From: Himantopus leucocephalus
Lineage: Eukaryota; Chordata; Aves; Charadriiformes; Recurvirostridae
Length of the DNA: 64,000 bases
Direction of reading: 5' to 3'
NCBI GenBank assembly: GCA_003993805.1
Contig: RSEF01000006.1
Location: 25,223,200-25,287,199, forward strand
Shown: in pieces, positions 1 to 12,437 of the stretch
How the letters are laid out: the number at the start of each line of letters is the position of its first letter
How positions within the stretch are numbered: position 1 is the stretch's first letter
Position numbers and translations under genes: made by a program
The notes under the pieces: model-generated
Databases searched by the model: none
What the model was told of the DNA's origin: nothing
The model's input: the letters and a program-made list of their open reading frames with translations, nothing else

Positions 1-3000
1 GCTCGCGTGTGCATTTCCCGGGAGCCTTCGCCAGGGACCAAAACTATTTTTCCAGGTCCTTTTCCAGGACGCTTTGATCTCATCTATTCCCGCTCTTGCT
101 GCGTGGTTTTTTTGTTGTTGCTGCTGTTGTTAGGGCTTGGACGTTCGCTGCTCCTTGCGGATGCAGGCTGCTAATGACCTGGCAGAAAGCTGCCACTGGC
201 TTGGCTGGATTTTGGCCCTGGTGTGAAATTTTAGGATATGTGGCCAGACACTGAATGTGTCGGACGACTGTATCATAGAGCCGCAGACTTGTTTTGTGAC
301 CTTGGCCAAATCCCTCGGTACCTCCATTGCCGCGTTATCTTAATTTCCTTTCTCTGCGATGATAAGCTTGTCTCTTCCCGCTGGGCGCGTGGCTCGGTTG
401 GGTGCTCGGAGGCTGGGGCAATGGAGGACAGCCGGAAGCTGGGGGACAGTGTGCCCAAAGGATCCCCCCTGCAGTTGAAGCAGTTCCTCTATGAACCGGC
501 TGGAGTAGGGAAGAGCCCCCGGGAAAAATGCTTGGCAGGTTGCTCGCCCTCGCTTGCATGGCCTTGGGAAGGTCTCTGGCTGAACGCTGCCCCTTGCCAG
601 CCGGCAAGGAAGGTGGCCACGGTGGCTCCCAAATTAGGGTGCGTGTGCTCGGCCCATGACAGCTTCCCGCCTGCGGGAACCAGGCCCGGGATTCCTGGCT
701 GCTTGCTCACCCCGCAGCGGTGAGCCACTCTCAGAGCATCCCCGGGAAGGAGAGATGGGGGGAGGATGAGTAACGCCGGGCTTGGGAGGTCCGGGGGAGG
801 CCCCGTCGTGAGAGGTTTGTTCCATGCGTGGCTCGCATTTGGGAAACCGTTAATTGAGAAATGAGTCAAAGTTTGGAGGCTCAGAGCCCTGTCTGTGTTG
901 CGGGGGACTTGCAAGGTGTGTGGGGGGGTGCGACGTTGACCTGGTGTGGTGGGGGTGGCACCCATAGCCCGGAGGAGGGATGGGAGCCTGCAAAGACGCT
1001 CCCCACGAACTCACGTTTTTTAGCATTTATTACTCTGCCTCTGCTGCTGACCCACTTTGAAGGGCATCTTACCCCCGGTTACAGTCTGATTTGAAGGGGG
1101 AAAAGGGGCTCAAAACTCCTTGGGGAGAGCACCAGCACTTTCTCAGCTGTAAGCTGGCAGTTAGGGCAAGAGAGCTCGTGCTAGGTGAAAGAGGCCGGAG
1201 GTGGGTGTCTGCAGGACGGAAGAGGGTGTCTGCGGAGGGCTTGCTCAAAGCGGAGGTGTGTGCTTGGTGGGTTTGGGGGAAGGGGGACGCTCAGCATTAG
1301 GTGCTGCACAAACCCGCAGAGCCCTGGCTCGGAATTGGTTGAACTCCATGGTGCAACCATAATACAAACAGTAAATAAAATATGTGGTTAATCTTTCTTT
1401 CGTGGGCGTATAAAGCGCTTACCTCCCCTTCCCCCCTGTGAGATGTTTTCTCCTTTGTTTCCTGTTTTTGTAGCGCTTAAAGAGGAGAGGAAAAAAAAAA
1501 AGAAGCAAACAACGCACCCTCTTTTCTTTGCTTCTTGTCGTTTTGTTTGTGTCAAGGTCTCAAAATGAAACATTTTTTCTTCCATCTTTGCCTTTGCTGC
1601 CCCAGCCACGTGCCTCCTGCCTGCACAGGGGAACCTGCCGTCTCCCTGGCATGGGGGAACCTCCTTCCAGGGCTGAAAAAGAAAGTTGCTTCAGCTTGAG
1701 GTTGATGCATTGCTTTTTTTTTTTTTTTCTTCCTTTTTCATCCAAAAAGGGGAAAAATACATTGCTGGGATTGGAGCACAGGTCAGAAGGCAGCAGCTGG
1801 AAAATGGGACTCACTTGTGGGGTGTTACCGTGTTTACCCTGTTTTTGTGTGGGACATGGTTGATTGAGGCTGGGTACATCAGAGCTTGCTTGGGGATGTC
1901 CCAGCTGCCTATCCTGAGCTGGAGCTGCCACCACTGGGAAGGGACTTGGGTAGAGGCTGTGCTCCTGCTTCCGTTTTCTTTCAGGGGACAGAGGTAGATT
2001 CCCCTCTGACCTAGCTTGCAGTGCATTTTTGGGAAATCGTGAGAAAATCCCTCCACATTCTGAAGATCTCTGGTGGTTTTGAACACTGAGAGAGGAAGAG
2101 CGTCGTGGTGCTGAGAGCTGTGGGGAAAACCTTGGGGATCCTTCTGCAGATGTGTAGGAGCAGCGCCCATTCAGCAGATCCAGGGGGAGAGACAGGGACT
2201 GGGCTCTCGAGTCCATCTACTCCTCGGTGGGTTTGAGCTTGCTTTCTTGGCAGCCACCCAGATAAGCCCAGCTCAAGGTGCTTTCTTAAGTGTGGGAGAG
2301 AGGAGAGGTGAGCACTTGGTGGGAGCACAGAAAGAGATGAATCCCAAGTCTGTACCAGGAACTCTGGTCATTTGCCAGCATTGGCCACCAGCCCCAGTGC
2401 AGAGATGGCCTGTGTGCTTTTCCTACCTGCCCCAGCTGATTGCTTCTGCGATTCAAAAGCTCTAGGTCTCTAGAGGGAAAAGAACACCCACTTTTCTTGG
2501 CTCTGACACCAGTGACACCGTCCTGTTTGAAATGAGTCTCATGTCGCATCCCTATGCTGCCATCCATGCCGGGGATGTTTTGCTGGGACCTAGGGAGCCC
2601 CAGTGCTGGGGAGGCTGGGGTCGCCTCCACTGCCAGGCTCCTGACGTGAGCTGCTGTAGGTTGTTTTACTCTGAAACAGGTTTGGTAACTTGTGATGGGC
2701 TGGATTTTTACAGGCTTACTTATTTTCCAGATGACTTGTTTATGAAGAGCGTGGCACGCAGCTCACTGGAGGCATTGTGAGCGCAAATGCCCAAGTGCTC
2801 GAGCGTTAATTTAGCTCTCGTGATGGTAGATGGTGTGGGCTGGTGCCTGGCAGGCATTCCCCACAGCGATCTTTGAACATACCTGGTCCACAGATGACTT
2901 TGGCAGTAGGTCCTATGAAGCTGGAGATGTGCAAGTTCTCCCTGCGCCCTCCATCTGAGCCTCCACCAACACCCCAGAGCTGAACCGCCAGCCCTGTCCT

Positions 3001-5087
3001 CCTCCCCGGTCAGTCTAGCTCAGCATCTCTCCCTCCTCCGGCTTTACCCATGCCCTGGTTCCTGCCCAGGGGCCTCGGGAGTCCAGTGCCAGGCTCCTAA
3101 ATGTGACTGATCATTGTGCCCTGGGATGCTGTCACTTGGTCAAGCTGCTGTGATGAGTAATGACTTCTAGGGCCTTGGGCAGTCACAGAAATCCCAGCAC
3201 CCACCTAGCCTCACTTTCTAGCTCCAAGCTGTTCACCACCATCGATGTGTCAGGCTTTGCTGTGCTGTATTGTCAGGGGCAGCAGGGGATTTCAGTTCAG
3301 CCGATAGCAGCCTGTGCTGCCCTAGAGAGCCACCCTGCTGCAAACCCATCTGGGTTTGCTGACCAAGCAGCGGTGGGTATCGTGGTGGTCCCAGATCTTT
3401 TGTTGAACTGGGACGACAGTCTCCTGCCTCCCCAGGGTTTGGATTAAGGGCCTTTCCCTGCTGCTTTCCTGCTAAGCTTGAGAGTTTTCCTCGCCCTTAG
3501 CCCATCAGGCTGCCAGCGGTTGCTTGCTCTAGACCCGCAGCTGCAAGTCTTCTGTGTAGAGTCAATCCAAGAAGTGACAGCAGAGCTGGCGGCTGCAGGG
3601 AGGCAGCCTGATGGGTTTGGGTGGGAGGGAGGATGCTTGCATGGGGGGGGACAACTTTCGTAAAGGAGTAGGACAGGGTCTGCAGTGGAGAATGCTCTCT
3701 TCCCACAGGGGAAAACGCTATGTGGACAGGCGCTGGGAAGAGTGAGGTGGAAGGAGGAGAGGGAGGTTCATCTGAGGACCTTGAGCTGCTTTGCAAGGAG
3801 CAGCAACAAATGATAGCCCAGGCTTACCCCTGCGGTATAGGGGGGTTGGCTGCACTTTGGAGGTGGGGAGGTCTAGGCACAGCCTTGCCCACCCATGCCA
3901 GGCAGCCCTGGCCAGAGAGCTTTCCCCCCCAACCTCCGCCTTGATGGTGGCTTTGAATGAGCCCCTGAGACGTGGGTGTCCTGGTCTGGTCTCTGAACCA
4001 GCAGGTATAAACCCAGCTTTGGCTGGTGATGAAGGCATAATAAACTAACCCAGACCCTCGTTTAGTCTAAATCCAACCCGTGGTATTTGTGTAAGTGTCA
4101 TGTGGCTGCTGGCACAGAGGTGTGGAGCATGCAGGTCTCCTCGAGCCTGCGAGCACGATGGAGAAGGAGAAGTAGGAAAGACGGGCTGCGGTGTGACACC
4201 CTGGACTTTTCTTCCACCCCTCAACCTTGTGCCTCACACATGGGAGCCAGGGTGAGCCCTTCGAGGGACGCACAAGTCCCAGGACTGTCCTTCCCTTCTC
4301 CTCCCATCCCCTTGCTCTAGCAAAGCGACGTCCTCGAGCTCTCCCACATGCTCCGCTGAGCCTGGTCCTGCCTGAGGGGGGTCCACAGCCTCTCTGCTGC
4401 TCTGGTCTTTGCCTCTGGAGCTGAGGAGTTGCCTCTGTCCCCATCTGAGTGGGGGTGGGGGGGGAGCAGAAGGGGGGGCTGGCGAAGGGGGTGGGAGGAG
4501 AAGGCAGATTTCCATGTCTCACAAAGGGCACAAGCGATCAGATTCGTGCAACTGCCCAAGAATAAAGAGGCTCTTACAGTGCTGGCTGCCCTGACCTCTC
4601 TCCTCTCTGCTCCAGAGGACAGCGTGTGACCACACAGGGATTTCTTAGCTGTGCTTTGGAGGGAGGCAGCGGGTTTTCTATCCCCAGATCTGTCTGCAGC
4701 TTGCCTTGCAGCATATTGGCCTATTTTTCTCTCGTTACCTATCTGTTTACTGGAAATCTTGGTATGCGGTGGTAATTTTTTCTTTTCTTCTCTTTAATTT
4801 CATGTAATTGTTTTGCTTTTTTTTTTTTTCAATCTGACACTGAAATGGGGCTGAGAGCAGCAGTGCTTCCAGAGCAGGGACAAAAGTAACCAGGAAACAC
4901 AGGGCAAGAGAGGAGGGATCGACACCGAAACAATGAAATAGCCAAGCAAGGAAAGACTGAATGCTCAATAGCACAAGCCTTTGCAGAAATGCCTGGCTAG
5001 TGCAGCATTTTATAATCAGCTTCTGTGCTGGGCTGGCCTGCAACAGTAGTGTGATGGGGGAGGAATGCTTTGAATTAGCTGGATGCC

Positions 5088-5199
5088 AGAATTAATTCTG
5101 TCAGAATTCAAATGTACATGTATGTACGGATTTATAAATAAACACTTGGAGCCAGATTCTGCTTTGCCACGCAGGCTCGGGGGCAGAATCGGGTCTGGC
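5088..5199. repeat. Palindrome and imperfect hairpin in TRIM8 intron 1
   Basis: A perfect 12-bp palindrome (AGAATTAATTCT) lies at 5,088-5,099. About 50 bp further, the arm GCCAGATTCTGC (5,151-5,162) pairs with GCAGAATCGGGTCTGGC (5,183-5,199), leaving a 5-nt bulge and a loop of about 20 nt. The surrounding 150 bp is AT-rich inside GC-rich intron. It could be a worn amniote hairpin repeat or part of a conserved non-coding element. No small RNA can be claimed from this alone. Confidence 0.4.
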
Positions 5200-8100
5200 T
5201 TGGCTTTTTTTTTTTTTCTTTTAAAAAAATAAAATGCTATGGATCTGGGCTAGTTTCTGGTGACTTTGTCAACTTTCTCTATTTATCAGCGGCCCATAGG
5301 CTCAGGACATGCTGATTTGGTTGGAGTAAAGGGGATGTCTCAGAGGAGTCGGAGCTGCTGAGCTTGCTTGTGGTGGTAGCCAATTCTCTGCATTGGACCT
5401 CTGTTTGCTGGTAGAGAAGACAGGGCTGATGCTGGGGGACCAGCAGGGAGGTGTGGAGTGTGCAGGACCAGAGAGGGATGTCCTCCCCTTCCCTTTGCTT
5501 CATGAAAGGACAGATAGAGGCAGCAGCAGCTACTCCTCCTTTACCCAGGAGGGCTACAGCCAGCATGCCTGGGAATGGGAGGAAGAGATGCCTGCTCCCA
5601 AATACAGAGGAGGGGACAGTTATTTACAGACGTGAGACTCTGGATGCACGCAAGAGTTTTTACATATGTCCCCCAGATGAACTCACTGAAGACGTTCCCG
5701 GTCCCAAATCTTTCTGATAAGGACAGCTTTGGCCCGTTCTCACCAGGGGAGTGTGGTTGTCCCTCTTCTGTCTTGTGATTCGCTTGTGATGGTAACATGA
5801 GCAAAGTTACCTCAGAGCAGCACCCTGCCACTCTGCAGCAGTGCTGTCTATGTAACACGCACTCGAAGCCATCCGTTTGCTGAGATTATGTAGTAGAACT
5901 GTAGAAGAAAAAAATTAAATGTGAATCAATTTAATTTCTCTGTTTCTTCTCTTCCCCCTACCTGTCCTTTCTCCATTCCTTGGTGTGTGGATGCTCTGGG
6001 GGGGGCTGTTGCCGGAGTGGGCTGGGAAGAGCCGAGCTGCGGATGGCTCCAGATGAGGCAGTTGGCGGGGAGTGACGTTCCGGATGGCTGTGTCTCTCTG
6101 AAATATGAGTAAACGTTGTCAGACCAGCCGACTGTATGATCCAGGGCTCAGGGAGGGCTGATCTGCCTTTTCTTCCCTCCACCCACCTCTCCCTGTGCGG
6201 GATCCCCTGTTTGCTCAGCATCACCCCATTTTCCTTTCCCTGCCTGTGTGACCTGAAAGCTTCATCCTAGAGCTGGAGCCTTGGAGAAAGGGAAGGAAAA
6301 TCCCCCATATCCTAATGGAGGCAGTGTTTTCCCTCGCTGTACAACAGCTTAATCCAAACCCTCATTTGAGCCAGTTATTGTGTGGCTTTAAAACCCCGTC
6401 CCCTGGAAACCAGTCTCCCACCCCCTTCCCTCCCAGTCGATCCTGGTCGGGGGAGCTGAGCTCTGGGGCTTGGTGCTGGGCCACACGCAGACACAGATCG
6501 ATCACGCTGGGGGGTGGGTTCGTATTTTTGTGGCAATGGGTTTTACTGCTGGTTGCGGTTGTTGTTGGAAAGTCGGAGGGGGTGGTGGTGTGCGCTGTAA
6601 TGGGCTTGTGCGTGCGTTAAGGGGAGAGAGGGTAACACGGTTGCGTCCTTGTGCTCATTATCCTCTTGCTAGTGGGGGGGGCCTGTGTCCCTCTCCCCAT
6701 CTGAACCCGCACGGAGCTGCCGGCTCTGCGGTGGGAGCTGGTTTTCCCTGCAGGTGAACTCCTCTGTGCTCAGACAAAGGGCTGGGGGTGCCGGTGCCTC
6801 CCTTTGTTCTCCTCCTGTCCTGGTGCACCCGCCTCTGACAGCAAAAAGCCCCTTGAAGCGTGCTTCTCAAATGGATGGAGCGGAATAAATGTGCCATGAG
6901 GTCTCTGTCCCCCTCGCAGACCCGATGGGGATGGGGGGGTGTGTCTGTGCTCCTCCTTCCCTCGGGTATTGTGCTATGCCCCTTAGTGATGGGGGTGGCC
7001 GGATCCAGGAGGGAATTACTGCAGCTCTCCTGCCCCATCTGCACCTTTGTGGCTGGGTGGCTGAGGCCCGGTGGGCCCTGTTTAGGTCAGAGGTGGTTTG
7101 GTTGTAGGGGATGGGATCTGCTCCCCCACCCAAGGGAATATGAGCACATTTGAGGGTTATTTTCCTGCCTCTGCCTGCTGGCATCCTGCACGACAGGGCA
7201 TCCAGGCAGCGGACTGGAAATAAAGCCTTGTGTGTCGTGTGAAGACCACCCCTTGCCAAACCCATCTCCCGAGGGTGTGAGCCCAGCAGGTAAAACCATG
7301 GCCTGTCCTCCAGCCAAGGATTTTGTAGTATTTTACTTACAACAGGGGAGAAAAAGGTCAATTTAATCTCTGCATCAACCTAAAACCCAGTTAGGAGAGT
7401 TGCTGTTACCCCAAAGTAGAGATAAGCTGAGGTGGGGAGACCTACCAGGGAGCTGGGAAGTCGGTGGCAGTGTGAAGAAGCGATCCTGGACGCTCGGGCT
7501 TTCTTTGCTGGTGCTGGTACCTTGCCAAACATGGACCCTGCTAACTGCCCCCACCCAGGCGCTTCATCCCTTGGTCCTTCCCAAGGCTGGCTTCTGGCTA
7601 CCTTTAACATCTATGAACGCACACGGTACTAATCTCCACTTGTCAAAGTGCTTTTGCAGCAATCTGATTGTTTATCAGATTGTTTATGCTGAGGCGCCGA
7701 GCAAAAGCTGAACCTTCCTCTATGTGTTAAAACTGCCCACTGCAGCCTTCCTCAGAAAATGTTCCTCCTTCCCAAAACGCAAGGCCTAGCTTTGCTGGAG
7801 AGAGAGAGACAGGAGGCATCTGAGAAGACAACCTTCACATGCACACTGCCTCCAGTAACTGTAGACACAGACATTTGAGGAAAACCTTGTGTTTCCCAAA
7901 AGGTGGAGACTGGGAACGTCTGTCAGCCTGGGTGGAAGATGGAGGAAACCAGGGGTGTGGGAACCTGTGGGGCGGCGATCCCAGGCATGTCCCGTCCATG
8001 GGGTGGTGATCCCAGGTGTCCTGAATCCTGGCCCTGCCGGCTGCTTTGCACCCATGAAGCCCGTCTCTTGTTCTGCCCAGCGGAGGGAGCAGGTGTTAAC

Positions 8101-8568
8101 GTTTTGAAGGTTAAGCAGAAATTGTGAGCTGGCCCTGAGGCACGGCTGTGCTAGCCAGCAGGTAAGGAGAAGCCACCACAGAGCTGAGCTAGCAGCCAGT
8201 GGTGCAAGCTCACCAGGGATGAGGATGAGGAGTTGCTGTTGTTTGTCCCTCTGCTCTAGAAAATGGCAGTGCGGTCACGGCTAGAAATGGCTTCTCTGGT
8301 TGTACCCTGCATGCTGGTGTGGCCCCCCTGATCCCCGTGTGGTTCTTGGCACATCCCATAACTTTCGTGCCTCCACCGCATCCTCTTTAAAAGAGGATAA
8401 TGAAACTGAAAGGGGGAAGCAGCAGGCACTGGAGGCACCTTGGACTGCTGGGCTTGGTAAAGCACTGCTGGTCTGCTGGAGACCTCAGGAGGTGGATTTT
8501 TGAGTCAGGAGATTAAATGCCAGGTCTGGCTGCTGTCGGACTTCTTCAGGGCTTCTCTAGCATGCCCT

Positions 8569-8592
8569 CAGTGCTGCTGAGCAGCAGCACTG
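8569..8592. repeat. Perfect short inverted repeat
   Basis: CAGTGCTGCTG is followed by a 2-base spacer and its exact reverse complement CAGCAGCACTG, giving an 11-bp stem. The flanks do not extend the pairing, so it does not look like a microRNA precursor. CAG/CTG-type sequence readily forms such stems by chance. Confidence 0.6.
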
Positions 8593-10225
8593 TGGCAACA
8601 GAGCTGCAGAGAGCAGATCTGCAGGCTCTGTTGGGCTCCCAAGCGCAAGCTACACCCCGCTCTGCAGTGCTCGCATGGGGAGAGGGCATCTGGCAAAAGC
8701 TGCCTCATTTAGGGATGGAAACTGAGCTTTGAATATGGCTCGCACGGATCAGCAGGACTGGAGTCAAGCACAGTGGTTCCCCTGCCTCCGTGGGAGGATG
8801 GAGCCAGCTGGGGTCTGAGCTGTCAGGCTCCGATCACCAAGTCAAACCTGGAAGATAAATGATACTTCAGGGGCCTGAGATCAATAATGTCAAAGGCTGG
8901 CCCGTAATCAGGTGAGATTAAAAACCAATGACGGGCCTCCTCCTAGGAGCAGAAGTCAGCACGTTAAAGGAGAGCAGCAGGGTTTGCTCCTTTACAGTTA
9001 TTCCCTGGTGGTGCTTGCATCCAAAACCCACCTTCCCGGGCTGCCCCCTGCAACGTCAGCAATTCCTCCCCTCAATCAACATCGACCCAGGTCCTGCAGG
9101 TCCCCTACGCCCACCCCTCTTCACCGGTCCCCATGCAGCTGGTCCAGAGCGCTCTTGCCCTTGGGAGAGCAGTTGAGGTGAAGACAAAAGCAGTGCAGCC
9201 CGGTGCTGGCTACTTCGCTGCTGGGGGATGAGCTGGGGGCTGCGGGAAGAAAGGAGGGGAGGTCGCTTCGATGCCATGGGGACTGTGATGTGCTGCATGT
9301 TGTAAAGATGCTTGGCTTTGGGGAGAGGAGTTTGGGAAATGAGGGCTGCAGATGACTCTTGACTTTGTCCTGAATATATTGTTTTTAACCTGTATGTGTC
9401 AATTAATTGGTGCCATGAGTGTTTAGCCACCCGTGGGCATGAGACAGTCAGATGGGGTGCACAGTTGTGCCCATTTTGGGGTTGCCAGTATTTGAACTTG
9501 TCACAGAGGTGGCTTTTCTCCTGGATGGGCGCTGGGCAGGGGGCTGTGCCCTCACGGTTGGCTGGAGTGTGCTTCCCCAGGTCAGCAATGGCCACAGTCC
9601 AGCTGAGGTGGTGAAGATGGGATTGATTTATTTGCAGGAGAAAATTAAAATTTTTCTGTGCATCCTTAAAGGGGTGCACGCTCTGTCGCAGCTCTGCGGG
9701 GCAGGGCCACACTGGGGCTCCTGTGAACGGCGCTGGGAAATAGGATGTTGCCTCTCTTTTCCGGCACAAGGGTGATTAAAGGAGAAGGGGCTGTGCGGTC
9801 TCCTGCCACTGCCCCTCGTGTGCTGTGTGGGGAGCTGGAGGTGCCGGTTGCCTTTGCCCCAGGCTCCTCTTCCCCTTCCTCCCCGCTCCCCCACCCCTTC
9901 CCCGCCAGGAAGCTTGGCCTTTGTGTGAAGTGATGCCTCCTGACATCAGCCGGGCGCCGTGATTTCCCTCCACAGCGGGGAGGGCGAGCGAGCGAGGAGA
10001 GGGGTGCCACGCTCCCCAGGGGATGAAATACAGTCCTGGCCTCGCTGGAGCGCGGGGTGGCAGTGGCAGTGCTCGGGGAGAGGCTGCGTGCCTGGCCGGG
10101 ATGCTGCGGGGAGGTGGTTGCCCCCAACCCTGACAGCGTACCTGTTCGTCAGAGCTTTGCCTGCTTGTGCTGCTCTGCCTGACAGCACCGCGGCGGTGCA
10201 TTGCTTCTTGCTGCCTGTGACTGTG

Positions 10226-10285
10226 ATTGGTTCGGTGGCTTCTTTATTTGACCCCTCTAGGGATGCAGTGTTGGGCTCTATATAG
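10226..10285 (+). promoter_or_regulatory. Possible CCAAT/TATA core promoter inside TRIM8 intron 1
   Basis: An inverted CCAAT box (ATTGG, 10,226-10,230) lies about 50 bp before TATATAG (10,279-10,285), and the 350 bp upstream are relatively CpG-rich for this intron. The spacing fits a start site near 10,310. No recognisable protein begins downstream, so if real it would serve an alternative TRIM8 5' exon or a non-coding RNA. Such motif pairs also occur by chance, hence the low confidence. Confidence 0.2.
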
Positions 10286-11944
10286 CTGAAGCTTGGGCAG
10301 CGCCAGCTGTGAGGTCCCGCTCAGTGCCGGAGCAGTGGCTCAGTGCCATGGGGCAGAAGCGGAGGGGCTCGCAGCAAGGCAGGAGCAGGGCTGACATCTC
10401 CTGCGGCCCAGGGCTGCACCTGAGCTTTGGGAGCATCTCGCTGTCCATGCAGACTTCGGCAAGGGCAGGGCACAGCTTGGCTGCGAGGGGAACTTGTGGG
10501 GTGCGGGCTTTTGGCCGCTCCTTGGAAAGGGGCTAATGCAACACATGGGAATTGGCCAAGCGCCTGCCAACAAGAAGCTGTGGCTGGCGCCTTGCCAGCA
10601 TGGGGGCCTCGCATCTCTTTAATTCGAGATGTGTTTACTGGCGGATGGTGTTTTGCAGCTGGCTGGCTGGAAACTACAGGTCCCAGCATGCTCCCTCGCA
10701 TGTCGCCTGGCTGCTGAGCTCCGGCGGGAGCGTGGTACCACGGGGATCGTAGTCTTGGTGCTCGCCACTGTGGGGGTTTTGCTGCCGCGGAGAAGGGCTC
10801 TGCTTCAGCATTGCTGGGCAGAGCCAGGCTGCGAGACATGGGGCTGGTCTCTGCCTCCTGCTTTCTTATCCTTCTGCCACCCGCTTGCTCGATGCAAGAC
10901 CAGGTTGGCCTTTTTATGTCACCAGGCTGGGGAGGGGATCTGGTCCTATTCTTATTCGTTTGCAATGTAAATATTTTGGTCCCGAGTACGTTGCTGGGAG
11001 CTGGGTGTCACGTTGAGGAGCGTGATTCATTCATGCTGTTGCTGCTCGGAGCACAATGAGGCAGCCTTGGGACTGGTCCCAAAGATTTCCTGTGATCGCG
11101 GCTGGTGGGGAATTTGGGACGTCACGTTTGACTAAGTCAGAGCCCTCTTTGCGCGATTCCTGCAAGCCAGAAGTATTGTGCTGTGCCCAGCTTGTTCAGG
11201 ACTTGCCACCCTCAAAATGCGGTGGGTGCGGGTGGCTTGTGTTTCCAGAGGGAGGAAAAATGGAGAGCGAGGCTGAGCTCCTGCTCTTGCCTTCCCCAGC
11301 TGCTGGCGTGCGGAAGGAGTTGCAGGGTGTAGGGCTTTGTGCCTGGTCCAAGCCAGCCTAACAAATAAAGGTACAAAGCGATGCAAGTTCAAAACCTGCT
11401 GTACGTCGAGTCTCAGAGGGGGCCCCAGCAGAGTTTCGCCGGTGGGACCAGTGCCGCATGAGCATCCGGGTGTGTTTTAGAGGGACATGGGACAACCCGA
11501 GGCAGGACGCTGGGTGGATGGGCGGGAACACTGGAAGATGCCTTTCCATCCCTTGCTTCCACTGCCGGTGTTCTGCTGCCAGAAGGGACCTTGGCACCCC
11601 CAGTTTGGTCACCAGCACAGGAGGGGAGGCACCGCTGCACCCTCCACCCCGGAGCTGGCCCCCTCCATCCCCCTGCATGTCGCTTTGTCCTCCCCACGCC
11701 GCTGAGAGCCAGGTGTGGGCTGTGCAGCGCCCAGATTCGTTCTGGCATCCTTCGTTAGACAGTGTTTGTTCATGCTGCATTTTTCTTTTTGCTGGCTTGT
11801 TTGGACACGCACTGGTACATTCACGGCACTCAGGCAGTAACGTGAGTCTCTTTCCCATTAGGAAAGGGGCCAGGATTTGGGGGGGCCGGGAGGGTGGCTT
11901 AAGCAGTAGTTTCTGAGATATTTCCTTCTGCCGCCACACCCTGC

Positions 11945-12185
11945 ATGAAAGAGCAATATCCGCGGCTTCAGCTGCTATCGCAAGGCTCCGAACGTCTCTC
12001 TTTTAATATAGATTGGTATCATTTTGCATTTTAAAGTAAAAACACGCTGCAAGCTGCAGACAGCTGTCGGTTGGCAGCTTTGTTTGAACATCTGGTATTG
12101 CTGGGCTGCTGTTCAGCGCGATCTAACTATGGGATTCATAAAGATTATAATCCGGGCTTTCAGATTCTCAACAGCCGCCTTGCAA
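11945..12185. promoter_or_regulatory. Candidate conserved non-coding element in TRIM8 intron 1
   Basis: This AT-rich island in GC-rich intron has few simple repeats. It carries a bicoid-type homeodomain site (TAATCC, 12,148-12,153), an E-box-like CAGCTG (12,061-12,066), and TTAATATAGATTGG near 12,003. It ends at an A-run at 12,185. The look is that of a vertebrate enhancer. This is inference from composition and motifs only. Confidence 0.25.
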
Positions 12186-12252
12186 AAAAAAAAAACGGGG
12201 GAGAGAGAAAACCTAGTGGGGAAGGTGGCTGAGGGGACCTTGGCGTTCAGCA

Positions 12253-12274
12253 GGTCATGGTCATGGTCATGGTC
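12253..12274 (+). repeat. Short GGTCAT tandem repeat
   Basis: Three complete GGTCAT units and a partial fourth are visible. It is a small perfect microsatellite with no sign of function. Confidence 0.8.
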
Positions 12275-12399
12275 CCTCTCGGGTGCAGAGTGGCTGATGG
12301 GTTCCCTGTATGTTGCCTTGGCTGCCCGCAGGTGCTGACGGGCTGCTTCTAGCCTGCAAAATGCGGGGCGCTGGGGAGCTGTAGAAGGGCAAAGTCCTC

Positions 12400-12437
12400 T
12401 CCCCCTCCCTCCCCCCCTTTCCCCCCCCCCCCCNCCC
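12400..12437. repeat. C-rich homopolymer tract with an ambiguous base
   Basis: A run of cytosines is broken only by a few T residues and contains an N at 12,434. The N in the run indicates uncertain length in the assembly rather than biology. Confidence 0.85.

Noticed and set aside
7025..7065. A CPIC motif in frame, reminiscent of the start of the TRIM8 RING
   Set aside because: The following residues lack the remaining Cys/His ligands and do not resemble TRIM8 exon 1; it is a chance translation of intronic DNA.
9056..9769. 237-codon open frame on the minus strand
   Set aside because: No recognisable domain, no splice partners, and it lies in GC-rich intron where long open frames are common. 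It would need expression evidence.
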